Part shown: positions 46,601 to 55,400 of the stretch, piece by piece
How the letters are laid out: the number at the start of each line of letters is the position of its first letter
How positions within the stretch are numbered: position 1 is the first letter of the stretch
NCBI RefSeq assembly: GCF_003634575.1
Contig: NZ_RBLJ01000004.1
Location: forward strand, 806,001-870,000
From: Photorhabdus asymbiotica
Lineage (GTDB): Bacteria; Pseudomonadota; Gammaproteobacteria; Enterobacterales; Enterobacteriaceae
Length of the DNA stretch: 64,000 nt
Direction: 5' to 3'
Made by a program: the position numbers and the translations under genes
The notes under the pieces: model-generated
Database searches by the model: none
What the model saw: only the letters and a program-made list of their open reading frames with translations
Told to the model about the DNA's origin: nothing

Positions 46601-49414
46601 AAAACCTTGTTCAGCATCTCGCCCATGACATTGATAAACCAATGCATCGGTATACAGCGCTCGTAGGATAGTGGCATCAGAGTTTTGCTCAATGGCAGGG
46701 TCGAGCAGGAAATTGACATCAAGCCCGGTATTGACATTGGCTGAGTGCGGCACAGACTTAGCCGCAGGGAAGCTGTAATGCTGCTCATCAAATGGATAGA
46801 GTGGAGCATGGCATTTTACTCCGGTGATCGGGAAAAGGTGCTGCCAATCGAGATGTACACCGGCACAGTAAAGTTGCATGAGGGCCGTTTGCTGAGCGGT
46901 TTCTGGGGAGCTTTGACGCTGTGCACCAGCAATCCAAGTTTCTTGTGGCAGACGGAAACGTCGCCCAATCCCGGTTAACTGTGCATCAGCCCCAAACTCA
47001 ACGAATAATGCAACACCTTGCTGGCGGGCAAATTCAACTGCCTGATAATAGCGTACAGTTTGACGCATATGATTACGCCAGTAGTCTGGTGAGCCTAGTT
47101 GCTCAGAAGTTGCAATATTCGCGGTCAGGGTAGAAATCAGCGGAATTTCTCCCAATGTAGGCTGTAAGCCGTTACAGCGCTGGGAAAATGTATCCAGAAC
47201 TGAATCAAGCATGGCTGAATGTGCTGCACAGGCAACGTTAAGACGCTGGCAGTGAATCTGCTGTTGCTCCAGACGTTGTGCCAGAATATCAATTTCTGCC
47301 TCTGTACCAGCCCAAACCCAGTGTTGCGGGCCATTGCAAACCGCCAGATCCAATGCCAGTGAATGGGTAAAGGGAAGAATATCTTCTTCGTTGGCGAAGA
47401 TTGCCAGCATCGCTCCCCCCTGGGAGCATTTTTGCATCAGTTTGCCCCGTACCGCGACTAACGGCATCACTTGTTCAGGCGTGAAAATCCCGGCAACCAC
47501 GGCTGCGGCAAATTCTCCGACGGAGTGCCCCAGTACGTAATCAGGCTTTAATCCAAGTGCTTGCCAATGTGCTGCCAATGCAATTTGATGTGCCACAATG
47601 GCGGGTTGTGCGTATTCGGTGGTGGCTAATGCCGCATCATGCTCTCCGAACATCACGGCTTTTAATGGCAATGCCAATTCGGATGTACAGGCAGCACAGC
47701 AACGATCCAACATAGCGGCGAAAACCGGAGAGCTGGCATACATGGCTTCTCCCATACCAGGCCATTGACAACCCTGCCCGCTGAATTGCCAAAGCTGCTT
47801 GCTTTCGCTATTAACTTGCCCGCTGAAAATATTTGGTGTTGGGCTATTGTTTGCAAAGGGGGTATTTGCAAAGGCAGATAAGCTCTCGGCACTTTGTGGT
47901 GTCAAGGTCAGTGCTAAACGCCAAGGGAGTGAAAGGTCGCGTCCTTGCAAAGCGGTCCAGGCCAGATCTGCATGATGCTCTGGTGCATCATGGAGTGCCG
48001 TCGCGTAACGTTGTGCTAATTGTCGCAATGAGGATTCAGAAGCAGCAGAGAGTAGTAACGGCGAAGCTTGTGGATTATGGGCACGGCGACGATGTAATTC
48101 TTCTGGCAATGATTGCACCACAATATGACAGTTAGTACCGCCAATACCGAATGAAGAGACGCCTGCGGTACGCAATTTTTGCGTCCAGCGCTGTCCTTGT
48201 GTTGCTAGTTTGAACGGACTTTGTTCCAGCCGTAATGCCGGATTAGGTTGCTCCACATTGATAGTTGGCGGAATGTAACCATGCCAGACAGACAAAACCG
48301 CTTTAATCAAGCTGGCAATACCTGCGGCAGTATCAAGATGGCCTATGTTGCTTTTCACTGAGCCAAGGTAGCAGGGTGGTACTGCCACACTACGCTCAGC
48401 GAATATGTTGCGTAACGCGTCAACTTCGATGGGATCGCCAAGTGGTGTTCCTGTACCGTGCGCTTCAATCATGCCGACATCATCAATACTGACATCTGCC
48501 AGTTGTAATGCTTCGGTAATAACGCTGAGCTGACCATTAACCGAAGGTGCAGTGAAGCCGACTTTTTCGTTGCCATCGTTATTAATTGCACTGCCACGCA
48601 ATACCGCCATGATGGGATCGCCATCGCGTAAAGCATCACTCAGACGTTTCAGCGTGACAACACCAACACCATTGCCGCCGTAGGTGCCATTTGCCTGACT
48701 ATCAAAGGGGCGACAATGTCCATCAGGCGAGAAGATCATCCCGGGTTGATACAAATAACCGCTTTCTTGTGGGAAAGAAACTGCCACACCACCAGCCAGT
48801 GCCATGTCACACTCACCGGCGCGTAGGTTCTCACAAGCCATATGCACGGCAACCAGTGAACTTGAGCACGCGGTTTGTACCGTGAGTGCAGGACCTTTCA
48901 GGTTTAATTTATAGGCCGTACGCGTCGCAAGATAATCTTTGTCGTTACTGATTAGCGCCTGAAGTCCTTTAACTTTGCCGACATCGGTCATCGTGAATTG
49001 TGACCATGAAGGCCAGGTGCTAACCCGGCTACTACCGAAAACGCCTGTTTTCAGGTGTACATTACGCGGTGCATAACCCGCATGTTCAAGAGCGTGCCAG
49101 GCGGTTTGCAGGAATAGGCGCTGTTGAGGATCGAGCATCTCTGCTTCCTGACGTGAATAGCCAAACAGGGTAGCGTCAAATTGTTCCGCATTCTCCAGTA
49201 TCGCTGCCTGACTGACAAAGTTTTCACTATCAATGACTTCAGGAGGAATACCTGCATCTAATAATGTTTGACGGGAGAGTGTGGCAGTACACTCAACCCC
49301 ATGTTGCAGGTTATGCCAGAACGCATTGCTATCTGATGCCTGCGGAAAGCGGCAGGCAAGGCCAATCACTGCGATGGGATCACAATTATCGTAGTGAGGC
49401 GTTAAATCTGTCAT
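37661..49414 (-). CDS. irp1: Hybrid PKS-NRPS, HMWP1 (Irp1) homologue with extra Cy-A-PCP module
   Basis: The 3917-residue enzyme is about 750 residues longer than Yersinia HMWP1 (about 3160, recalled). Domains by eye: KS (active Cys183 in QTACSSSL), AT (Ser631 in GHSVGEF), a methyltransferase-like remnant about 880-1010 without a SAM-binding G-x-G-x-G, KR (TGGMGGIGQ near 1238), ACP (Ser1526), Cy1 (from 1585, DLLQFDVQS near 1721), C-MT (LEVGAGTGATS near 2273), PCP (Ser2536), Cy2 (from 2597, DLLVADGKS), A (FTSGSTGKPKG near 3195), PCP (Ser3597) and TE (Ser3724 in GWSFGGL). Yersinia HMWP1 has KS-AT-MT-KR-ACP-Cy-MT-PCP-TE. The A-domain residues read by eye (D-L-Y-N-M-S-L-I-W) match the cysteine code. 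It should add malonate without the gem-dimethyl group, then a methylated cysteine ring and one more cysteine before release. Confidence 0.92.
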   Translation of the reverse strand: MTDLTPHYDNCDPIAVIGLACRFPQASDSNAFWHNLQHGVECTATLSRQTLLDAGIPPEVIDSENFVSQAAILENAEQFDATLFGYSRQEAEMLDPQQRLFLQTAWHALEHAGYAPRNVHLKTGVFGSSRVSTWPSWSQFTMTDVGKVKGLQALISNDKDYLATRTAYKLNLKGPALTVQTACSSSLVAVHMACENLRAGECDMALAGGVAVSFPQESGYLYQPGMIFSPDGHCRPFDSQANGTYGGNGVGVVTLKRLSDALRDGDPIMAVLRGSAINNDGNEKVGFTAPSVNGQLSVITEALQLADVSIDDVGMIEAHGTGTPLGDPIEVDALRNIFAERSVAVPPCYLGSVKSNIGHLDTAAGIASLIKAVLSVWHGYIPPTINVEQPNPALRLEQSPFKLATQGQRWTQKLRTAGVSSFGIGGTNCHIVVQSLPEELHRRRAHNPQASPLLLSAASESSLRQLAQRYATALHDAPEHHADLAWTALQGRDLSLPWRLALTLTPQSAESLSAFANTPFANNSPTPNIFSGQVNSESKQLWQFSGQGCQWPGMGEAMYASSPVFAAMLDRCCAACTSELALPLKAVMFGEHDAALATTEYAQPAIVAHQIALAAHWQALGLKPDYVLGHSVGEFAAAVVAGIFTPEQVMPLVAVRGKLMQKCSQGGAMLAIFANEEDILPFTHSLALDLAVCNGPQHWVWAGTEAEIDILAQRLEQQQIHCQRLNVACAAHSAMLDSVLDTFSQRCNGLQPTLGEIPLISTLTANIATSEQLGSPDYWRNHMRQTVRYYQAVEFARQQGVALFVEFGADAQLTGIGRRFRLPQETWIAGAQRQSSPETAQQTALMQLYCAGVHLDWQHLFPITGVKCHAPLYPFDEQHYSFPAAKSVPHSANVNTGLDVNFLLDPAIEQNSDATILRALYTDALVYQCHGRDAEQGFSAIDTIRAGRLQPCWHPLLEQLLTYCVQQGYYREASGPTASKMYRPDSALPYAKRRSLEARLLAAFPALIYAGERLFALLSDRADLPRQTVAARSMTKHAMTKSWLPVPQPCPETHYVLHWRTINTADKPRSSTAYTLRSSTANDEMIHHWRQAGINLQPESGNTLLLLEGHDVVKLCDQVISALKCDETAPLTVITCCAQPETTLSKEDINPAQYAVWALLRVAVEEYPHRHIQAIDIADINDADSLSLALGYLNKHNHEHQRWLKVRGNQISVPVLQRQPLPLSQQPMSIPREGWHIVTGGMGGIGQISIRWLLAQGARKIAVFARRQNADWAAFVQELSLSTECEIRWINVDVTDTSALLKAIQTLAQEDRIAGVIHAAGVADHTRLAELEPPRLSQMLSVKAQSASTLQTALVQHNAQYLLLHASAASMLGAQGQGAYAIANACLESLALTAPNQLIVKTLVWGVWGGIGMARDRRLVEKLAQDGMLPFSINEGIWHFNQSLRTASPCYLAMRLDEHHPDILRRLQAGITTTTPTLSHSADNTLYQDKEERLNWLRQRVATLLRLEQPEHLAPQQDLLQFGLDSLLFLELNAVIHQQFGFRLTAGLAYQNMTLAGLNALIGDALPEQPIVSVQPEIMIDNSQRHAPFPLTPIQHAYWIGRTQAIDFGGVACHVLFEWDLALDSFDIPRFEKAWNALIQRHGMLRMVVDEDGQQRILPETPWYALSQDDLRTLDDTACEQALAQRRHTLSYHVPPAEQWPLFEVSISLLPNERCRLHMNLDLLQFDVQSFRIMMDDLQLAYRQQPLAPQAFTFRDYVMAEQAQRESKEWRASWAYWQEQLLSLPPAPRLPLNPQLPQRGQPQFTTYEGRLVESDWQRLKQSWKKWGVTPSAGLLTLFAHTLEWYSRHPLFTLNLTFFNRQPFHPEVQDLIGDFTSVMLMDFDLRKTTSLRVSMEKTQALLWQRLSHNHVNGVEVLRELGRQQNGEAQSRQPLTPVVFTSMLGMAQEGVAIKQSITQLLGDPVFVLSQTPQVWLDHQVMEVDGDLLFNWYCMDDVLEPGVIEALFAAYNALLVQICRQPERIEHYDLRTPPSGHLRYDFWPQHPELRQAEQNLRAKPEIRLAEIQPRQDETQGYNLWLVAEDNLSLSLPEPRVINTDVLPLPALTEQQAFERSWQHIEQQALLGLGQTLLRHNLFTSPQQSHSREEIEQRLQLAPQYQRLLTQWLTLLNKQGFIEKTADGYRCLQPLSHIPAPTTKLDDAVWCQTISRYVATCIGQHDTLLAGKGNALELLFADKQTTASLYSENPALRCLNQTAAEIVRQLSQTSEHFTVLEVGAGTGATSAKVLAHNAQVIENYHFTDVSPLFLDDARQLLNHYGETVKFALFDINQRIDFSQHPESGYDLIMAVNVLHDAVHLKNTLQRLSRLLKPGGWLLIIESTKRESAMQLASVGFIEGINAWTDDRGDSALLELADWRQCLEKSGYRVSLEWPGQDGPELHQQLILARTEQQARLNVREIAAQFSTLPYSLHIQQQEQLPLPVTTKESMVQTLTTETGQPETEDEQLHDIEQQVIALWSSLLPQPIKRQSDFFQSGGDSLIATRMVVQLRRQGYEQANLQQLFEHPKLNEFCRTLRVVETNSAPRATPDQAKEPASEQTLPLTALQYAYWLGESQLFQFGNGIAHFYAELAINGLDLPRFTTAWNRVINHHGQLRGYVKDGQYHILPDIPCYTPTVIDCRNMMPNERETQLDDARDTLRTQGVPSDNWPLFDLTLYHTDDRTHLLHLTIDLLVADGKSLTLILRDLHHWYQEPNWQPEPPVATIGDYIQALENEKTGEAWQQSRQYWLDRLPSLPDAPVLPLKDHQSQQLDQQCLTGYISPQQWQRLQQRAAEHRVSPSQVMLTLFAHILSVWSNSEHFTINVLHGNRLLMPQHCDTLVGNLSTTSLLEVDLRNITGFGDAVSRIQRQWLADLQHALFDGQLVLREKNQHRHNLNAGMPIVFNDTTGTAGKGPSGLGMLNLFGAQTPHVYLDCMLISSADGGVTLQWAILPQLFQPQVAENMFAHYQASIVALLEPDYPWNAPLPDWLPASDRTLCQNSNATKNVFPPHTLCSLLEQAVNRYPQHTAVVDTSRQLDYRTLWSQSLTLAAHLQAQENQTSSLIGVVMEKGWEQVVAVIAILLAGRAYLPIDASYPQQRIHQLLASGEVDTVLTQPKFAQQMSWPDNVQVISLDETLLNRLPVNPGVQSLSARPEDLAYVIFTSGSTGKPKGVMIDHQGAVNTILDINQRIALNEHDSVLAISELTFDLSVYDLFGTLSCGAKLVIPSPGDSRQPDKLLTWLQQESVTVWNSVPAFVQLLEEYARSYPHSLDSLRWILMSGDWIPTHLPAKLYALHPELNLLSLGGATEASIWSIAYPIAHIDPNWRSIPYGKPLANQTFYVLNSALSPCPVWVTGELYIGGQGLALGYWADSEKTEHAFITHPQTGERLYRTGDLGRWRPDGNIEFLGRNDHQIKIRGYRIELGEIEHRLCEHPEIQQALVFAHTTSTGALQLVAGLRLTDNAPVSTELLPVLPHWLQQTLPVWMCPQRFITLDTIPVSDNGKIDRRTLVTLIETAQEVNSTPSAVTLNATGQAVLSLWESVLEQQGINVHESFFTLGGDSLAAVRLMVKINQTFNRQYPLSLLQTYDTVHSLAEFIEHQPENACQSVILNKGNVEQPALFIVHPIGGHLLGYRHLAANFSTQRMIGLAFAPDSLNTDKPSVAALAADYINQIRSFQPKGPYTLAGWSFGGLVAYEMAHQLRAAGESVSHCILIDSFAPNVRTDLTLDDAFCHRHFLLDLQGQFPGLVLDNRVIAANTETFLQALHEALPQSAQIDSSLTALYSVWRHNLSALLDYCPPRTSQPFCLIRAVQALPDFMDYLDPTTITSRDLGWQTFGPVNVTPLDGDHYSLFQHKHVGSLVSCLKDILNSVPTIEPVKENI

Positions 49415-52400
49415 TGTGCAGCTCCTTTATGACGTTTTTCCCGTTGTTGCAGACGCTTTTGTTGTTGGCGCTGACGAGGGGTAATCGACTGGCGATTTCC
49501 GTCGTGGGCATCCTTTCGGCAGCGCAAGCTGAGCGTCTCTGGTGTTGGATAAGCGAATAAATCAGTAACGGCAAGATGATGGAAACCCGCATGTTGTAAT
49601 TTGCTATGCAGTTGAATTAACTGTAGCGAGTTGGCTCCTGCCTCAAAAAAGTTTTGTTGTGCATTAATAGGATGATTTGTTACCGATAAAAACAGGCGTT
49701 GAATTTCATTGCATATTTGTGGATCGAGTCCTTCCGAACGTGGTGATGACGCAATAACAACAGCGGCGTTATCTCCAACTATGGTGCATTGCTGGCGTGG
49801 CATCAGTTGTTCCAATGCTGAATGCCAGCTTTCTGGTTGTGCAGCAAGGGTACGCAAGAGTGCCATATAGCTATTGAACATGTTTTGTAACTGATGCGGT
49901 TCAAATAACTCTTCGACAGCATCCCAGTTTAGGCAAAGCTCATTGTCAGATTCGTAAACCTGATGATCCAACCAGATTTGTGGCGTTTGTGAGATACCCC
50001 AAACCGGTTTCATCCATGATGAACGTGAAAGGAATCGTCCTTCATGTGTTCCCAATGCACTGGTGAAAACGACTGGCATAATAGCTGCATCGGGACCACG
50101 GCTCTGTGCCAGTTCACGCATCACTCTGATAGCTGAAATATGGCGGTGATCCAGATCCTGCCATAATTGTTGTTGCAGTCGTCGGGCGCTTAATAACCAA
50201 TTTTTCTCTGGATGCCAGGCCAGTAATGACAGTGAAGTGAAATCACCCAGAATGTGATTAATGTCCTCATGCCAATGCGGACGATCGAAAAGGGTAAGAT
50301 TAAGGGTTAACTCCGGTCTGGCGCTGAATGCGGACAAAACAGCCGCATAAGCCGCAATTAAGAGCGCCGAAGGGGTTATCTGATGGGAGGCAGCATGTTG
50401 CTTTAACTGATTCCATTCATGTGCAGATAACCGATCGCTGTAGCGCACAAAACGCGGAGATTGAACATCTTCCGGTGCAATACGTAATGGTAATTGCGGG
50501 GCCAGTGGTAATGTTTTCACTTGCTCCTGCCAATATTGCAGTGAGTTCTGATGTGCCGGCGTTTGTTGCTGGCGTAACACACAATCCCGGAATGTGACTT
50601 TCAGTGGCGGCAATTCGTACTGTTCGTTGAGATATAGCTGTTCTAATTCAGCCAGCAATATCTGCATGCTCAACCCGTCCAATAGCAAATTATCCAGGCT
50701 GACAAATAATCGGGAGACAAGGCTGTTGTCTTGAGCAAGTTGGAAATCGAACACCGGCCAGTGACTGGCGTCTAATACCTGATGTGACAGACGTTCGCGT
50801 AGTGTGTCTGCCTGCGTAATATCCGTGAATTGGTGTTGTTTAACGGAGAACATCGGGACATCTTTCAATACCTGCTGCTGTCCATTAATCACAATAGTTC
50901 TAAGCACAGGATGGCGCTGGATCAGGCGATTTAATACCCGGTTCAGTCGTTGAACATCTAACTGTTCTAGCCGGTATTCGATAAAGAAATGAGCACCAAC
51001 ACCACTGAGGGCAAAACCGGGATGGCGTCCAACCAAATAAGCTTGCTGAACTTCGGTTAATGGGAAAGGCTGATATTCATCTTGCTCTTTTGGTATTGAA
51101 TAGGTTTCTGATGCAGTTTCAGACAGAGGCGCCAGTGTAGCAGCAAACTCTGCCAATTGCGGGTTACGGAAAAGATGTCCAAGTTCGCCTTTGAAGCCTT
51201 GTTGTGTCAATTCACCAATCAGACGTGTAGCCAGAAGACTATCACCGCCAAGTTGGAAAAAGTCACTATGACGGCCTAATTGCTCTGTATTTAGCAGGCG
51301 TTGCCAGAGGTTGGCAACGGTTTGTTCTACCGGATTCAACGAGGTCATTTCATTCTGGTGTGACACGTCTGTTTTTGTCGTGGATTGCAGGGCTTGTGAC
51401 AGCACCTTCCGATCAATTTTGCCGTTAGGTGTCAGAGGCAGACGCGGAATAACATGTAAACGCTGTGGGATCATATATCCCGGCAAATGTTGCGCCAATA
51501 CGGATTTAATTTTTTCCCGATCAGGAAGGGTGACGTTGTCACTTGCCTGCATCAACAACACACTAAGATTACCGATGGTAATGGGTGTTTCCGCCTGTAG
51601 TGGTAAAAGAGGCAACCACTGTGACGCAGAACGTAGCTGAATACCGTGAGGTGATAACAACTCAGTCGTAATCAGGGAGAGAGATGAGGCTTGTTGCAAC
51701 TCCATTGCCAACACCAGCGCACCGGGTTGTGCCAGAGGCATTAACGCTTTGATGCAATTTGCAGGATCTCCCTCGCGGTGTAAGACATTGTTTAGCAGGA
51801 TGATATCGGCCTGATGCTGTAGCGACTCTGGAATTTGTTCAAGCCAATGATGTACTGATGCGTGGGCATAACCGCTTAACCGTGTTTGCGCCTGATTGAT
51901 CAGGGCTTGGGAACGTTCAAACCCGAGGTAAGACAGATGTTGGTCAGTGATATGTTCTGCTAGCCACTGAGCACAGAGGCCGCTACGGGCGTCAAACTCC
52001 ATCAACGTAATAGGGCGTTGTAACCGTTGGGAAAGGGCAATGATTACCTGTTTTAGTCCTGCTAACCATTGCTGGGTTTCTGGTAGTACGAAGAGCTGCT
52101 GTTCTGGCGCGAATTGCGGATCATCAAGTAATGTAACTGCGGCCTGTTGCCCGGTAAGAATGCTACGTAGCATAGAGTGCCAGCGTTCTGGGATGCATCC
52201 TGCTTCATTATTGAATGTCGTGGCTGGCGATACGGCCTGATAGACATGATGTGTAGATTCAGCTAATAGCTTGCATTGACAAAGGTATGCCAGCATACGG
52301 CCAAACCAGTCATGATATTCCGGTTGAGGCTGATAGTGTTTCAGACAATCGGTGAGCGATTGAGGTGCAGTAAACGTCATACCGTGACGAGACAAATGTT

Positions 52401-55400
52401 CTAACAGAAATATGGCAACCTGAGGGTCATGGCTGTTATCGGTTATTGCCTGAGCGGTGGGAAACAGATCACGGTAGCTTATGGGTAATTGTGGTGCACG
52501 ATTGACGCGTTGGCATAAAGTATCGCCTTCCAATTCAAGGAATGCCACCAGCGATTTCTCTTTTTCGCCACTGGCTAAGGCAACCCCTTTACTGATTCCG
52601 GTTACCTGATTCAGGGCAGCATCAATCTCTCCTAACTCAATTCGGTATCCACCGATTTTTACCTGGCTATCGCGACGTCCCATAAACTCAAGCCAGCCTG
52701 CGGGATGGTAACAGCCTAGATCACCAGTACGGTACCAGCGTTCTCCTTGATCGACGACGAATTGGGCAGAAGTGCGCTCTTCATCATTAAAATAGCCTAA
52801 TGCTACACCGGCACCACCAATCCAAAGTTCACCGACAACCCAGTCAGGGCAATCACGACCATCTTCACCAACGACACGGTAACGCTGGTTAGCCAAAGGA
52901 TAACCATAAGGAATAGAGCGCCACTGTGCGTCAACTTGTTTGACGATATATTCATTTGACCAGATAGCAGCCTCCGTTGCGCCGCCCATAGCACTTAATA
53001 CACCATCAGGATTGAATGCACGGTAACGCTCAGGCAGTGATAAGCCGATCCAGTCCCCAGATAGCATCACGGTACGAAGCGCTTTCGGCGCATCTACTTC
53101 CATTCCTTCACAATAGGTCAGCAACATATCAAACAGCGCCGGTACGCTGTTCCACAATGTAACGTTATGTTGCGCGATCAGCATTTCCCAAGTTGATGGG
53201 TCGCGGCGTTGGGCTTCGTTAATTAATACCAGTGCACCTCCAGCACTGAGAATGCCAAAAATGTCATAAACAGAGAGGTCGAAATGCAGGGCTGAGAGTG
53301 CCAGTAACCGGTCATGACTTTGAACCTGATGACGGCGATTGATGTCCAGACAGGTATTGAGTGCGCTTTGGTGGCTGATAACCACACCTTTTGGCATCCC
53401 CGTTGAACCAGAGGTATAGATAATATACGCCGGATCAGTAACCGCGCGTTTGGACATGTTTGCTAAAGGAGGTAATTGAGCATCCTGATGCCAGGAAATG
53501 CAATGTATATCTTGTGACCAGTCATCATTCTGTTGTTCAGGATCAATGATAACGACATTGATCCCGGCACTTTCACAGATAGTACGTCGTCGGTTTAATG
53601 GTTGATCAACGGGAACTGGAACGTAGACACCGCCGGCGTAAAGTATGGCTAATACGGCGACAATTTGTCCGATACCTTTTTCCATGCTAATAGCAACCCG
53701 GTCTCCCGGCATCACTGGCATTTTTTGCAGTACGGCAGCTAACTGGCGGGCGGCCAGACTTAATTCGCCATAACTCATTTTTTTATGATGAGTCACCAAA
53801 GCCACAGCATTTGGTGTACGTTCTGCTTGTATGAACACGCCCTCATGCAGCAGAGCATTTGGTAGGGGTTCAACCGTGTTATTGATTTGGCGTCGCAGAT
53901 GATACTGCGACTCAGGCATCAGATCCGGTAGCTTTTCGTTCCACTGCGCGGCGTTTTCCGTCAGGTTCTCAATCAGCCCCTGATAGGCCGTGAATAAGGT
54001 ATCCATTAAGCCGTCAGGGAAGAGTTCATCATTACTATCCCACTGAATATTCAGCGAGTTTTCATGTTCAAAGGAAACGAAATCCAGCCATACCTGAGGG
54101 GTTTGTGATATTCCCCAACTTGGTTTTCCCAGTACATCACGGGTATTTTCACCATATAAAGGTCGACCTAAATTGCTGGTAAATACAATTGGCGCGCCGT
54201 GTGGGTGGCTACCTCGTTTCTTGAGTTCACGTAAAACTTCTACACCAGACCAGTGACGATGTTCGTAAGCTTCGGCAAAGGTAGCTTGCGCATCCTGAGC
54301 CAGTTGGCAGAACGGTAAATTATCACCAGGAATGTCTAACAGCAGAATGTTGGTAAAATCGGCTAGCATGTTGTCAACCGCGGTATGTAGTGGCGCTCTG
54401 TCAAATAGCGTCAGGTTGAACAACAAGCGCGTTGCATTATTCCAGCGACATAATAAAGCGGCAAATGCGGTCGCGAGTGCCATAGTTGGCGTAACACCAT
54501 TTTGCTGCGCGAGTTGTTTAAATCGTTCCCAATGTTCAGGCGCTAAACGGAAACATCTGCGCTGAATATGAACATTTTTTATTAGGGAAGGGTCCCGAGC
54601 CAAAGGCAGCTGAGGGGCAAGCGGCAAAGTGTCTAACCGGTTGCGCCAAAACACCTCTGCTTCTTGCCGAGCCTGTTTAAATTGGGCCTGATACTGTGTT
54701 AGATAACTGCAAAAATCATAGTCGGAACAAATAGCGGGCAGGTTGCGTTTGGCAATTAATGCTGCCAGTTCGGTGAAAAATAGACTGAAACTGGCGGCAT
54801 CCATGATCAGTAGATCAATATTGGCATGCAGCCGGTGTTGATTATCACCAAACAGGCTAAGCTGAATATCGAAAGTTTCCCCTTCTTCAACCTGTAATAC
54901 TCGGTGGCTCAGTTGTTCACGTAGGTTGTTCAACGCTTGTTGTTGCTCATTAGTTGTCAGATTGCGCAGGTCATGAACAGTTAATTTTTTCAAGTCAACA
55001 CGGGTCATACCTTGCTGGCGACCATCTGACAAAAACCGCACGCGCAACATCGGATGCCGCTGAATCAGCACATGAATCGCAGCTTCCAGTTGTTCAGGTT
55101 CCAGACCCACGCCATCGAACTCTTGATACAAATGGCAACCAACTCCCCCCAACGTTTGTTCTGGTGAACGTCCAACAAAGTAAGCATGTTGTACTGCCGT
55201 CAATGGGAATGGGCGCGCATCTACAATCAGTGGTTGTGGCGTTGTATCTTTGGGCGCGGTGTGAGCGACAGGTGCATGACGTTGTAGAAGCTGGCTCCAG
55301 GCGTGCAATGTTGGCTTTTGGTAAAGTTCGCGCAGAGTGACGCGATGTCCCTGACGTCTAAACTGGTTTAACAATGCCATGATTTGCATTGAATCCAGTC

